Below, one piece after another: positions 8,077-15,908 of a stretch of 64,000 nt of DNA; position 1 is the stretch's first letter, and each line of letters opens with the position of its first letter. This stretch comes from Micromonospora costi (GTDB taxonomy: Bacteria > Actinomycetota > Actinomycetes > Mycobacteriales > Micromonosporaceae), in NCBI RefSeq assembly GCF_003626655.1, contig NZ_RBAN01000010.1, positions 1 to 64,000 of the forward strand. The letters run 5' to 3'. The notes beneath the pieces were generated by a model. The model saw only the letters and a program-made list of their open reading frames with translations. It did no database searches and was not told where the DNA came from. The translations under genes and the position numbers were made by a program.

Positions 8077-9633
8077 ATGACCGAGCTTGATCGACGTACG
8101 GTGCTACGTGCCGGCCTGGTGGCCGGTGCCGGTGTGGTCGGCGGTGGCCTGCTGGGCGCGGGCGCCGCGACGGCGGCACCCGCGTGGCGGCCGGCCGGGC
8201 GGCCGGTGCTCACCCACGGCGTGCAGAGCGGCGACGCGACGGCGGAGTCGGCGCTGGTGTGGACCCGCGCCGACCGTCCCGGGCGGATGCTCGTGGAGGT
8301 GAGCCGCCGGCCCGACTTCCGCGGCGCCCGGCGGGTGACCGGCCCGGTGCTGGACCCGCGCGGCGACTTCACCGGAACGGTGCGGCTGCGCGGCCTGCCG
8401 GCCGGCGAGCGCCTGCACTACCGGGTCCGGGTGGAGAGCCTGGACCGGCACGGTCTCACCAGCGAGCCGCTGACCGGCGCGCTCACCACGGCACCGCGCG
8501 AGCACGAGCGGCAGGACGTCCGGTTCGTCTGGACCGGTGACATCGCCGGACAGGGCTGGGGGATCGCCCCGGACTTCGGCGGGATGTCGATCTTCCGCGC
8601 CATGCGGGCCACCCGCCCCGACTTCTACCTGTGCAGCGGCGACAACGTCTACGCGGACGGGCCGATCGCCGAGACCGTGACGCTGCCGGACGGGCGGATC
8701 TGGCGCAACCTCGTCACCCCGGAGAAGAGCAAGGTCGCCGAGACGCTGGCCGAGTACCGGGGCCAGTACGCGTACAACCTGCTCGACGAGCACCTACGCC
8801 GGTTCCTCGGTGAGGTGCCGCAGGTCAACCAGTGGGACGACCACGAGGTGACCAACAACTGGTACCCGGGCGAGATCCTCACCGACGACCGGTACACCGA
8901 GCGGCGCGTCGACGTGCTGGCGGCCCGCGCCCGGCAGGCGTACCGCGAGTGGGTGCCCACCCCGCTCGACGGCCGGCTGTACCGGCGGCTGTCGTACGGG
9001 TCGCGCCTGGACGTCTTCGTGCTGGACATGCGGACCTTCAAGGACCCGAACGACGGCAACACGTACGCCGACCCGGCGCGCGGTCTGCTGGGCCGGGAGC
9101 AGCGGGAGTGGCTGATCCGGGAGCTGAAGCGGTCCCGGGCGACGTGGAAGGTGATCGCCGCCGACCTGCCGCTCGGCCTGGTGGTGCCCGACGGCCCGGG
9201 TGCGCAGGAGGGCGTGGCGCAGGGCGACCCGGGCGCACCGGCCGGCCGGGAGTTGGAGTTTGCCGAGGTGCTGCGGACGGCGCACCGGGCGGGCGTTACC
9301 GGCATCGTGTTCCTCACCGCCGACGTGCACTACACCGCGGCGCACCACTACGACCCGGCGCGGGCGGCGGTCGGTGACTTCACGCCGTTCTGGGAGTTCG
9401 TCTCCGGGCCGGCGCACGCCGGCGCGTTCGGCCCGAACGCCCTCGACGGCACCTTCGGGCCGGAGGCCGTCTTCGTGCACGCCCCGCCGGCCGCCAACAC
9501 CTCCCCGGCCGAGGGCTTCCAGCACTTCGGCGAGGTGAGCATCGACGGGCGCTCGGGCGCGTTCACGGTCCACCTGCGAGACCGCGACGGCGTCTCCCTC
9601 TGGACCCGAACCCTCCCCGCCCCCACCCCGTAA
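8077..9633 (+). CDS. phoD: PhoD-family alkaline phosphatase, Tat-exported
   Basis: Predicted 518 residues. The N-terminus has a twin-arginine signal (DRRTVLRAGL, then a long Gly/Ala-rich hydrophobic stretch and an AxA-type cleavage site near residue 33). An Ig-like N-terminal PhoD domain follows (HGVQSGDATAESALVWTR). The catalytic domain carries the metal ligands typical of the family: WTGDIAGQ, CSGDNVYADG, QWDDHEVTNNW and TADVHYTAAHHY. The enzyme is expected to hydrolyse phosphodiesters/monoesters outside the membrane using Fe/Ca, for phosphate scavenging. The ATG has an AGGAGG site 6 bases upstream. No PHO box was recognised with certainty. Confidence 0.93.
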   Translation: MTELDRRTVLRAGLVAGAGVVGGGLLGAGAATAAPAWRPAGRPVLTHGVQSGDATAESALVWTRADRPGRMLVEVSRRPDFRGARRVTGPVLDPRGDFTGTVRLRGLPAGERLHYRVRVESLDRHGLTSEPLTGALTTAPREHERQDVRFVWTGDIAGQGWGIAPDFGGMSIFRAMRATRPDFYLCSGDNVYADGPIAETVTLPDGRIWRNLVTPEKSKVAETLAEYRGQYAYNLLDEHLRRFLGEVPQVNQWDDHEVTNNWYPGEILTDDRYTERRVDVLAARARQAYREWVPTPLDGRLYRRLSYGSRLDVFVLDMRTFKDPNDGNTYADPARGLLGREQREWLIRELKRSRATWKVIAADLPLGLVVPDGPGAQEGVAQGDPGAPAGRELEFAEVLRTAHRAGVTGIVFLTADVHYTAAHHYDPARAAVGDFTPFWEFVSGPAHAGAFGPNALDGTFGPEAVFVHAPPAANTSPAEGFQHFGEVSIDGRSGAFTVHLRDRDGVSLWTRTLPAPTP

Positions 9634-9661
9634 CGCCCGCGCCCCCCGCCACCCACCCCGT

Positions 9662-9731
9662 CGATCTTGCAGTTTCGGCCCCGGCACAACGGGAGCAACC
9701 CGACGAAACGAGGGCCGAAACTGCAAGATCG
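9662..9731. repeat. perfect 20-bp inverted repeat, intergenic element copy 1
   Basis: Arms CGATCTTGCAGTTTCGGCCC (9662-9681) and its exact reverse complement (9712-9731) flank a 30-base spacer holding a minor GGG/CCC hairpin. It lies between the convergent genes ending at 9633 and 9752. A related element is at 39324-39393, also between convergent genes. It can act as a bidirectional terminator and looks like a dispersed palindromic repeat family. Confidence 0.85.
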
Positions 9732-9751
9732 CGGTGGGGGGTGGGACGGGG

Positions 9752-10540
9752 TTACACCGTTTCCAGGGTTGCTTGGCGGCGGGACTCGGTTTCGAAGAGC
9801 TTCAGGAGGGCTGCGGCCAGGATCGCGTAGCCGAGGCCGATCGCCAGTTCGGCGGCGAGCGCCGGGGCCGCCGCGCCGAAGCCGTCGCCGGCGACCAGGC
9901 GACGGGCACCCTCGGCGGCGTGCGTGATCGGGAGCACCCCGCCGACGGCGCGCAGGCCGGCGGGCAGCCCGGCGGCGGGCACGTTGACCCCGGTGAGCAG
10001 GAGCAGCAGCGCCACCGCGACGTTCGAGACCAGCCAGACGTCGCGGAAGCGCAGGCCGATGGCCCCCAGGGTCAGGCCGAAGAACCCGCAGGCCAGAGCC
10101 GCGGCGGCCAGCATGAGCAGCAGGCCGGGCAGCGCGGTGACCGGTATCCGCAGGCCGAGCAGCAGCGAGCTGACCGTCAGCGTGCTCACCGCGATCAGCA
10201 GGCCGTTGAGCGCGTACGGCAGGGCCCGGCCGAGGAAGATCGCGGTGCGGCTGCGCGGGGAGAGCAGCACGTGCCCGAGCGTGCCGAAGCGACGCTCGTT
10301 GGACACCGCCATGGTGCCGCCGAAGACGCAGGCCACCGAGGCGGCCAGCACGGCGTTGCCGACGATGTAGAAGCGGTCGTCGGCGACCCCGAGCTGGCGG
10401 CCGAGGTACGCGAAGAAGAAGAGCTGGAACAGCGGACCGACCAGCAGGGTGCCGACGAACATCGCCGGCGTGGTCCAGTTGAACAGGGCCCGGTAGGCGA
10501 TGACGCCCCCGGTGCCGATCAGACGGAGCAGTGCGGTCAT
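9752..10540 (-). CDS. ABC-2 type exporter permease
   Basis: Predicted 262 residues with about six hydrophobic helices, the usual ABC-2 permease layout (DrrB/NodJ-like). A conserved loop reads GGTMAVSNERRFGTLGHVLLSPRSR, the ABC-2 coupling region. It is the last gene of a minus-strand set: ATPase (11320-12327), permease (10550-11323), this permease. Nine bases separate it from the upstream gene. The two permeases are expected to form a heterodimer with the ATPase; the cargo is unknown (drug, lipid or peptide). Confidence 0.88.
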   Translation of the reverse strand: MTALLRLIGTGGVIAYRALFNWTTPAMFVGTLLVGPLFQLFFFAYLGRQLGVADDRFYIVGNAVLAASVACVFGGTMAVSNERRFGTLGHVLLSPRSRTAIFLGRALPYALNGLLIAVSTLTVSSLLLGLRIPVTALPGLLLMLAAAALACGFFGLTLGAIGLRFRDVWLVSNVAVALLLLLTGVNVPAAGLPAGLRAVGGVLPITHAAEGARRLVAGDGFGAAAPALAAELAIGLGYAILAAALLKLFETESRRQATLETV

Positions 10541-10549
10541 CTCGCCTCC

Positions 10550-11323
10550 TCAGGCCAGCGCGAGGGTGGCGGCGGCGCGGGCCCGCCGCTCGACGTGGGT
10601 CATCATGAGCGCGCCGAGCGCCAGGCAGGCCAGGCTGATCGCCAGGCAGATGCCGAGGGACGGCCAGACGGGACCGCTGCCGGTGGCGGCCTCCCGGACC
10701 GCGCGCGCTCCCCAGGTCGTCGGCAGCACGGCGGCGACCGGCCCGGTCCAGGCCGGCAGCGCGGTGATCGGCACGAGCATCCCGGACACCAGCCAGATCG
10801 GGTACTCCAGGGTGTTGGTCAGCGCGTTGGCGTTGCGGAGCAGGACGAAGGTCGAGGCGAGCAGCAGGCCGAACATGCCGAGGCCCAGAATGCAGCCGGG
10901 GACCGCGACCGCGAAGAGCAGCGGCCGGGCGAAGTCGAGCGGGATGCCGTACAGCAGCCGGCCCCAGACGAGGGTGGCGACCATGGCGTACGTGCCGGTG
11001 AGTGCCGTCGCCAGCGTGATCGGGAGGACGACGAGCGCGGGTGGCCGGGGCGCCAGCATGATCATCTCAAGGGTGCCCAGCCAACGCTGGTTCTGGATCG
11101 CCCCACCGGAGCCGAACAGCACCGACGACCACACCCCCATGAGGCCCGCCCCGACCGCGGCCTCCAGCAGCCGGCCCGGCTCGCCGCCCGCCCGGAACAG
11201 GTAGACCGCCAGCGTCGCCTGCACCACCGGCACGATCAGCGCGGTGGTGATCTCGAACGGGGAGCGGCTGAGCTGCTTGGCGTGCAGGAGCGCGCCGACC
11301 GCGAGCATGCGGAGCGTCCTCAC
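10550..11323 (-). CDS. ABC-2 type exporter permease
   Basis: Predicted 257 residues, about six membrane helices. The loop IQNQRWLGTLEMIMLAPRP corresponds to the ABC-2 coupling helix, parallel to that in the neighbouring permease. The GTG start overlaps the ATPase stop by 4 bases (GTGA), indicating coupled translation. An in-frame ATG five codons later is an alternative start. It pairs with the 9752-10540 permease. Confidence 0.87.
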   Translation of the reverse strand: MRTLRMLAVGALLHAKQLSRSPFEITTALIVPVVQATLAVYLFRAGGEPGRLLEAAVGAGLMGVWSSVLFGSGGAIQNQRWLGTLEMIMLAPRPPALVVLPITLATALTGTYAMVATLVWGRLLYGIPLDFARPLLFAVAVPGCILGLGMFGLLLASTFVLLRNANALTNTLEYPIWLVSGMLVPITALPAWTGPVAAVLPTTWGARAVREAATGSGPVWPSLGICLAISLACLALGALMMTHVERRARAAATLALA

Positions 11324-12327
11324 GCGGCCACCGCCTCGATCGGACGCTCCTCGGCCACCCGGTTCACGATGGCCACGTACGCGTCCTCCAGCGTCGGCTG
11401 CCGGGCGGTGACCCGTCCGAGGCGAACCCCGTCGAGCGCCCGCAGCACGTCGGCCTGCACGTCGTACCCCGCGTCGGACTGCACCCCGAGCACCTGCGCC
11501 GCCCCGACGACGTCCATGCTGGCCTCCCGCACCCCGGGCAGCGTCCGGATGGCGGCCAGTTGCCGGTCCGTCACCCCGTACGCCTCGACCTCCAGCACAC
11601 GGCGGCCGTCGGCGTGGCGGCGCAGCTCGGCGGGGGTGCCGAGGGCCTGGATCCGGCCGTTGGCGATCACCGCGATCCGGCCGCACAGCTCGTCGGCCTC
11701 GGCCATGTAGTGGGTGGTGAGCAGCACCGTGGTCCCGGTGGCCGCGAGGTCGGCGACGGTCTGCCGCAGCTCCCGGGCGGCCACCGGGTCCACCCCGATC
11801 GACGGCTCGTCGAGGAAGAGCACCCGGGGACGGTGCAGGAGTCCGCGGGCGATGTGCAGCCGCTGCCGCATGCCCCGGGAGTAGCCCTCCACCCGGTCGT
11901 CGTCCCGGCCGTCGAGCCGGACCAGTTCGAGCAGCTCGCCGATCCGGCGTCGCTGCTCCCGGCCGGGCACGCCGTACAGCTCGGCGAAGTAGCGCAGGTT
12001 GTCCCGGGCGGACAGCCGGTCGTAGAGGCCGCGGTCACCGCCGAAGACGTAGCCGATCCGCCGGCGCACCTCCCGGGTCCGCGTCACCACGTCGTACCCG
12101 CAGATCCGGGCGCTGCCGCCGCTGGGGACGAGCAACGTGTTCAGCATCTTGATGGTCGTGGTCTTGCCCGCGCCGTTCGGTCCGAGCAGGCCGAACAGCT
12201 CCCCGTTGCCGACCGTCAGGTCGACGCCGCGGACCGCCTCCACCTCCCGGCGCTGGGGTCGTAACCACCCGGTCCGGCTGCGGTAGGTGCGCCGCAGGCC
12301 GACCGCCTCGATCGCGTGTTCGCTCAT
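11320..12327 (-). CDS. ABC exporter ATP-binding protein (DrrA-like)
   Basis: Predicted 335 residues. Walker A is GPNGAGKTT (49-57), the signature is YSRGMRQRL (149-157), Walker B is VLFLDEP (169-175), and the switch is TTHYMAEAD. A C-terminal extension of about 100 residues matches the DrrA/NatA type of ABC-2 exporter ATPases. The ATG at 12327 is preceded on the minus strand by TACGTT ending 7 bases upstream and has no Shine-Dalgarno sequence, so the operon mRNA looks leaderless. The ArsR-like regulator gene lies directly upstream on the same strand. Confidence 0.93.
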   Translation of the reverse strand: MSEHAIEAVGLRRTYRSRTGWLRPQRREVEAVRGVDLTVGNGELFGLLGPNGAGKTTTIKMLNTLLVPSGGSARICGYDVVTRTREVRRRIGYVFGGDRGLYDRLSARDNLRYFAELYGVPGREQRRRIGELLELVRLDGRDDDRVEGYSRGMRQRLHIARGLLHRPRVLFLDEPSIGVDPVAARELRQTVADLAATGTTVLLTTHYMAEADELCGRIAVIANGRIQALGTPAELRRHADGRRVLEVEAYGVTDRQLAAIRTLPGVREASMDVVGAAQVLGVQSDAGYDVQADVLRALDGVRLGRVTARQPTLEDAYVAIVNRVAEERPIEAVAA

Positions 12328-12334
12328 GGGCGGA

Positions 12335-12340
12335 AACGTA
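12335..12340 (-). promoter_or_regulatory. -10 box (TACGTT) for the ABC exporter operon
   Basis: On the minus strand TACGTT ends 7 bases before the ATPase ATG at 12327. The expected start of transcription coincides with the ATG. Confidence 0.5.
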
Positions 12341-12366
12341 GGGGCGGATCGGGGCGGCGGAAACGG

Positions 12367-12384
12367 ATTCGGTTCCGACCGAAT
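12367..12384 (-). promoter_or_regulatory. possible operator upstream of the exporter operon
   Basis: ATTCGGT-TCCG-ACCGAAT is a perfect 7-bp inverted repeat located 40-57 bases upstream of the ATPase start and just before the end of the regulator gene. The direct repeat GGCGGAAACG occurs at 12329-12338 and 12356-12365 in the same gap. These are candidate binding sites for the adjacent ArsR-like regulator; the assignment is inference. Confidence 0.4.
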
Positions 12385-12386
12385 GC

Positions 12387-13409
12387 TCAGGCCGGGACGG
12401 CCGCCCGCTCCCCGCCGACCAGGCCGACCAGGGCCAGGCCGGCCGGTTCCAACCCGTACAGCACCCGCCGGCCGACCCGCCGCCGGTGCACCACCCCGGC
12501 GGCGAGCAGCGCGGCGAGGTGCTCGGAGACCGTGCTCGGAGCCAACCCCAGGGTGGCCGCGAGACCGGCCGTGGTGGCCGGCCGGCTCAGTGCCCGTAGC
12601 ACCGCCGCCCGACCCCGGCCGACCAGGATCGCCAGCCGGTCGGTCACCGCCGCGTCGGCGGCGGCCGGAGCCGGGGCGCCCTCGGCGAGCAGCGCGGCGC
12701 CCCGTGCCTGGTAGGAGACCGCGACGATCTCGGGGTGGTCGGTGGAGCAGGTCAGGGCACCGCGGGAGAAGATCAACGGGATCAGCAACAGCCGGCGGTC
12801 CACCGCGCGGAAGCTCTGCTCCAGCGACTTGACCAGGGTCAGCACCGGCCGTTCCCAGCGCACGCGGTCGTGCAGGTCGGCCAGGAGGGCGTCCGGCCCG
12901 TCGGCCGCCAGCGCCCGGGCCCGGTGCAGCACCTCCTCGTCCAGCGCCGCCCGCATCGCCGGCCACCAGGGGGCGATCGCGGCGTCCCAGTACGCCTCAA
13001 TGCCGGAGGCCAACCGGTCCAGGGCCGTCTCCCGGTCGTCGACGAACGGGCGCAGCCAGCCGGGCAGGTCGTCGGGGCGGTGGTAGCGCGGGACCTCCCC
13101 GGCGATCAGCGCGGCCGGGGTGCCGCGCAGCACGGCCAGTTCCTCGGCCAGCGTCGGCGTGGACGACGGGGGGACCGGTGTGAGGAAGTCGGGGATCCGG
13201 GAGCCGGCGGCGGAGAAGAGCCGCACCGGGGCCGTCTCCGGCACCTCGGCGAGGACTCTCCGGGCGTGCCCGGCCCAGCCGGTGTAGGGCCAGGGCGCCT
13301 CGGCCGGATGGGCGTCCAGCAGGTAGAGGCTGGTCACGACCTCCCACAGTGGGCTGATCGCGATCCGGGTACGTGTCACCGTGGGCTCGTCCAGCTCGAT
13401 CCGGATCAC
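12387..13409 (-). CDS. ArsR-family transcriptional regulator with N-terminal DUF5937-like domain
   Basis: Predicted 340 residues. The C-terminal 90 residues form a winged helix (LRALSRPATTAGLAATLGL, then APSTVSEHLAALLAAGVV and the RRRVGRRVLYGL wing), typical of ArsR-like repressors. The preceding about 240 residues lack metal-binding ArsR motifs and resemble the DUF5937 domain common in actinobacterial regulators. It is encoded just upstream of the ABC exporter on the same strand, 59 bases away, so it probably controls that exporter. The GTG at 13409 follows TAGGCT by 6 bases with no Shine-Dalgarno sequence. Confidence 0.85.
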   Translation of the reverse strand: MIRIELDEPTVTRTRIAISPLWEVVTSLYLLDAHPAEAPWPYTGWAGHARRVLAEVPETAPVRLFSAAGSRIPDFLTPVPPSSTPTLAEELAVLRGTPAALIAGEVPRYHRPDDLPGWLRPFVDDRETALDRLASGIEAYWDAAIAPWWPAMRAALDEEVLHRARALAADGPDALLADLHDRVRWERPVLTLVKSLEQSFRAVDRRLLLIPLIFSRGALTCSTDHPEIVAVSYQARGAALLAEGAPAPAAADAAVTDRLAILVGRGRAAVLRALSRPATTAGLAATLGLAPSTVSEHLAALLAAGVVHRRRVGRRVLYGLEPAGLALVGLVGGERAAVPA

Positions 13410-13415
13410 GCCCCG

Positions 13416-13421
13416 AGCCTA
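13416..13421 (-). promoter_or_regulatory. -10 box (TAGGCT) for the ArsR-like regulator
   Basis: On the minus strand TAGGCT ends 6 bases before the GTG at 13409; the transcript is probably leaderless. Confidence 0.5.
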
Positions 13422-13506
13422 GCGGCCGGTCGTCGTGCTGCGGCCCGTCGACGGTGGCGGCGCCACCGGGCCGACTCGGGTGGGCGTCCAGGTGACGCGG
13501 GGCCGC

Positions 13507-13531
13507 CCGCCGGGTACCAGGTACCCGGCGG
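13507..13531. promoter_or_regulatory. 11-bp perfect palindrome in a divergent promoter region
   Basis: CCGCCGGGTAC-CAG-GTACCCGGCGG lies between two divergently transcribed genes (regulator at 13409, acyltransferase at 13658), where a terminator is not expected. It could be an operator. A second stem, CCCCGTC/GACGGGG, is at 13587-13605, and TACCGT at 13615-13620 may be the -10 box of the acyltransferase gene. Confidence 0.4.
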
Positions 13532-13657
13532 CGACGGGACCGGCGCCACGCGATCAGCCGCTGAAGGGTTGCTGGAGGGTTCGCCACCCCGTCGGTACGA
13601 CGGGGCCGCGTCCGCTACCGTGACACCGCCTGCATTGACACGACCGCCGGAGGACCA

Positions 13658-14353
13658 GTGCCGCTGCTCTACACCATCGGCAAGCTCACCGTGGCGCCCG
13701 CGCTGCGGTTGGCGTTCCGCCCGACCGTGGAGGGGCTGGAGCACGTGCCGGAGACCGGCGGCGCGATCTTCGCGGGCAACCACCTCTCGGTGGCCGACGA
13801 GCTCTTCCTCGGCACCGTGGTCCCGCGGCACCTGGCGTTCTGGGCCAAGTCGGAGTACTTCAAGGGCACCGGCCTGAAGGGCCGCTTCTCGAAGTTCGTC
13901 CTCACCGGCCTGGGCGCGATCCCCGTCGAGCGGGCCGGCGGTCGCGCCGCGCTGACCGCGTTCGACGCGGCCATCCCCGCCCTGAAGGGCGGTGAACTGG
14001 TGGCCGTCTATCCGGAGGGCACCCGCTCGCCGGACGGCCGGCTCTACCGGGGGCGTACGGGCGCGGTCCGGCTGGCTGTCGCCGCCGGCGTGCCGATCAT
14101 CCCCGTCGGGATGATTGGCACCGAGAAGGTGCAGCCCATCGGGACGCGCATACCCCGGCCGGGCGCCGCCAAGATCACCGTCCGGTTCGGCAAGCCGCTC
14201 GACTTCACCGGCCGCTCCGACGACCGCACCTCTCTGCGGGCGATGACCGACGAGGTGATGAGCGAGATCCAGAAGCTCACCGGCCAGGAGTACGTTCCCC
14301 GGTACGCGCCGCCGCGCGCCCACCCGGCTCCGGTCGCCGACACCCCCGAGTGA
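13658..14353 (+). CDS. plsC: 1-acyl-sn-glycerol-3-phosphate acyltransferase (PlsC family)
   Basis: Predicted 231 residues; acylates lysophosphatidic acid to phosphatidic acid at the membrane in phospholipid synthesis. The catalytic HX4D motif is NHLSVAD (His42, Asp47). The substrate-binding motif is YPEGTRS (EGTR at 120-123), and the downstream GVPIIPVGMIG segment is block IV. The GTG start follows GGAGG with 5-base spacing. Several PlsC-like paralogues are normal in actinobacteria, so the precise acyl acceptor is not certain. Convergent with the photolyase gene, 12 bases away. Confidence 0.9.
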   Translation: MPLLYTIGKLTVAPALRLAFRPTVEGLEHVPETGGAIFAGNHLSVADELFLGTVVPRHLAFWAKSEYFKGTGLKGRFSKFVLTGLGAIPVERAGGRAALTAFDAAIPALKGGELVAVYPEGTRSPDGRLYRGRTGAVRLAVAAGVPIIPVGMIGTEKVQPIGTRIPRPGAAKITVRFGKPLDFTGRSDDRTSLRAMTDEVMSEIQKLTGQEYVPRYAPPRAHPAPVADTPE

Positions 14354-14365
14354 CCGGGTGGCCCG

Positions 14366-15841
14366 TCACGGCGGGCTCGCGCCTCGACGGTGCTCCTGCG
14401 CGAGGATCTCGTCGACGTCCCGCAGCCGGTTCAGCTGGGCCATCTGCCGGGCCATCCGGGCGTTGGCCGGCATCCGGTCCCGGTTGCGGTCCAGGAACGC
14501 CCAGTAGCCGGCCGTGTACGGGCACGCGTTCTCACCGGCGCGCTGCTTCGGGTCGTAGCGACAGCTGCCGCAGTAGTCGCTCATCCGGTTGATGTACGAC
14601 CCGCCGGCCGCGTACGGCTTCGTGGTCATCCGGCCGAGGTCGGCATACTGGCTCATGCCGACGACGTTGACCGTCATCACCCACACGTAGCCGTCGACGA
14701 AGCTGCGGTGGAAGAAGTCCACCATCTCGGCCGGCCGCCAGCCGCGCTGCAGCCCGTAGTTGCCGAGCACCATGAGCCGCGGGATGTGGTGCACCCACCC
14801 GTGGTCGCGCAGGTCGGCCAGGACGCCGGAGAGGCAACGCGCCTGCACCGCGTCCGCGTCCAGGTCCCGGAACCAGTCCGGTACGGACCGTCGCGCGGCG
14901 AGCCGGTTGGTCCCCTGGTAGTCGGGCTCGAAGTACCAGTACAGGTTCCAGATGAAGTCCCGCCAGCCGAGGACCTGCCGGACGAAACCCTCCACGCTGG
15001 CCAGCGGTGCGCCCTGCCCGCGGTACGCCTGCTCGGCGGCGCGGACCGCCTCCAGGGGGTCGAGCAGGCCGAGGTTGAACGACGACGAGAGCAGGCTGTG
15101 CGCCATCCACGGGTCGGTGGAGAGCATGGCGTCCTCGTACGGGCCGAACCGCGGCAGCCGGTGCCGCAGGAAGTGTCGCAGCCGGGCCCTGGCCTCCTTC
15201 GTGGTCGCCGGGAAGCGGCGGGGACCGTCCCGGCCGACGAACCGGATGCCCTCGCGCTCCCACCGGTCGAGGTCGGTCCGGACCTCGGCGTCGATGTCGT
15301 CCTCCCTCGGCATCGGCGGCGGCGGGACGTCGAGGCGGCCGGCCTCCTTCGGCGGCGGTTGCCGGTTCTCCGGGTCGAGGCTCCACCGCCCGCCGACCGG
15401 CTCGTCCCCGTCGAGGAGCACGCGGTGGTGCTGGCGGGCGAAGCGGTAGAACGCGTCCAGCCGCAGCGCGCCCCGCCGACCGTCGGCCCATTCGGCGAAG
15501 TCGTCGATGGCCGTCACGAAGCCACGCGGGGGCAGCACGGTGACCCCGTCCAACCCCCGTACGAACCGCAGCGCCGCCCGGGACGTCGGGTGGCACACCT
15601 CCAGCGGCTCCCGCACCGCGCGCAGCGCCTCGCGGTAGGTCTCGGTACGCAGGTGGATCGCCTGGTCGCCGAGTTCGGCCGCGCGGTGCCGCAGGGCGGA
15701 CAGCAGCAGGTGCGCCTTCTGGCGGTGGAAGGCGCGGCGGCGGAAGACCGCCTTCGACTCGACGAGCAGCACCGGTTGACGGCGGTCGTCGAGGAAGTGC
15801 GGCCCGAGCTGATCGGCGAAGAGCCAGCGCCGCGGCGGCAT
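14366..15841 (-). CDS. Fe-S photolyase / cryptochrome-like protein (FeS-BCP, PhrB type)
   Basis: Predicted 491 residues. The N-terminal WLFADQLGPHF and the overall layout match the deoxyribodipyrimidine photolyase-related family. The C-terminal half has WMTVNVVGMSQYADLGRMTTKPYAAGGSYINRMSDYC-type features: a YCGSC pair and a later ACPYT cysteine. With the earlier ARCLSG cysteine, this gives the four ligands of a [4Fe-4S] cluster as in bacterial (6-4) photolyases. It binds FAD and likely a lumazine-type antenna and repairs UV photoproducts. The ATG at 15841 is preferred to an in-frame TTG 14 codons upstream, because GACAAT ends 6 bases before the ATG, a leaderless pattern. Confidence 0.88.
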   Translation of the reverse strand: MPPRRWLFADQLGPHFLDDRRQPVLLVESKAVFRRRAFHRQKAHLLLSALRHRAAELGDQAIHLRTETYREALRAVREPLEVCHPTSRAALRFVRGLDGVTVLPPRGFVTAIDDFAEWADGRRGALRLDAFYRFARQHHRVLLDGDEPVGGRWSLDPENRQPPPKEAGRLDVPPPPMPREDDIDAEVRTDLDRWEREGIRFVGRDGPRRFPATTKEARARLRHFLRHRLPRFGPYEDAMLSTDPWMAHSLLSSSFNLGLLDPLEAVRAAEQAYRGQGAPLASVEGFVRQVLGWRDFIWNLYWYFEPDYQGTNRLAARRSVPDWFRDLDADAVQARCLSGVLADLRDHGWVHHIPRLMVLGNYGLQRGWRPAEMVDFFHRSFVDGYVWVMTVNVVGMSQYADLGRMTTKPYAAGGSYINRMSDYCGSCRYDPKQRAGENACPYTAGYWAFLDRNRDRMPANARMARQMAQLNRLRDVDEILAQEHRRGASPP

Positions 15842-15847
15842 GCCCTT

Positions 15848-15853
15848 ATTGTC
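15848..15853 (-). promoter_or_regulatory. -10-like box (GACAAT) for the photolyase gene
   Basis: Read on the minus strand, GACAAT (five of six matches to TACAAT) ends 6 bases before the ATG at 15841. A second AT-rich box (TATATG) is farther upstream and is an alternative. Confidence 0.35.
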
Positions 15854-15908
15854 GGTGTTGCGGTGACATATACCCGGGAGCAAAGGTGAAAAACGAGGGT
15901 GTGTCGTC

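Noticed and set aside
9734..11710. Long plus-strand frame opposite the ABC exporter genes
   Set aside because: Gln/Gly/Arg-rich shadow; the minus-strand genes carry clear ABC motifs.
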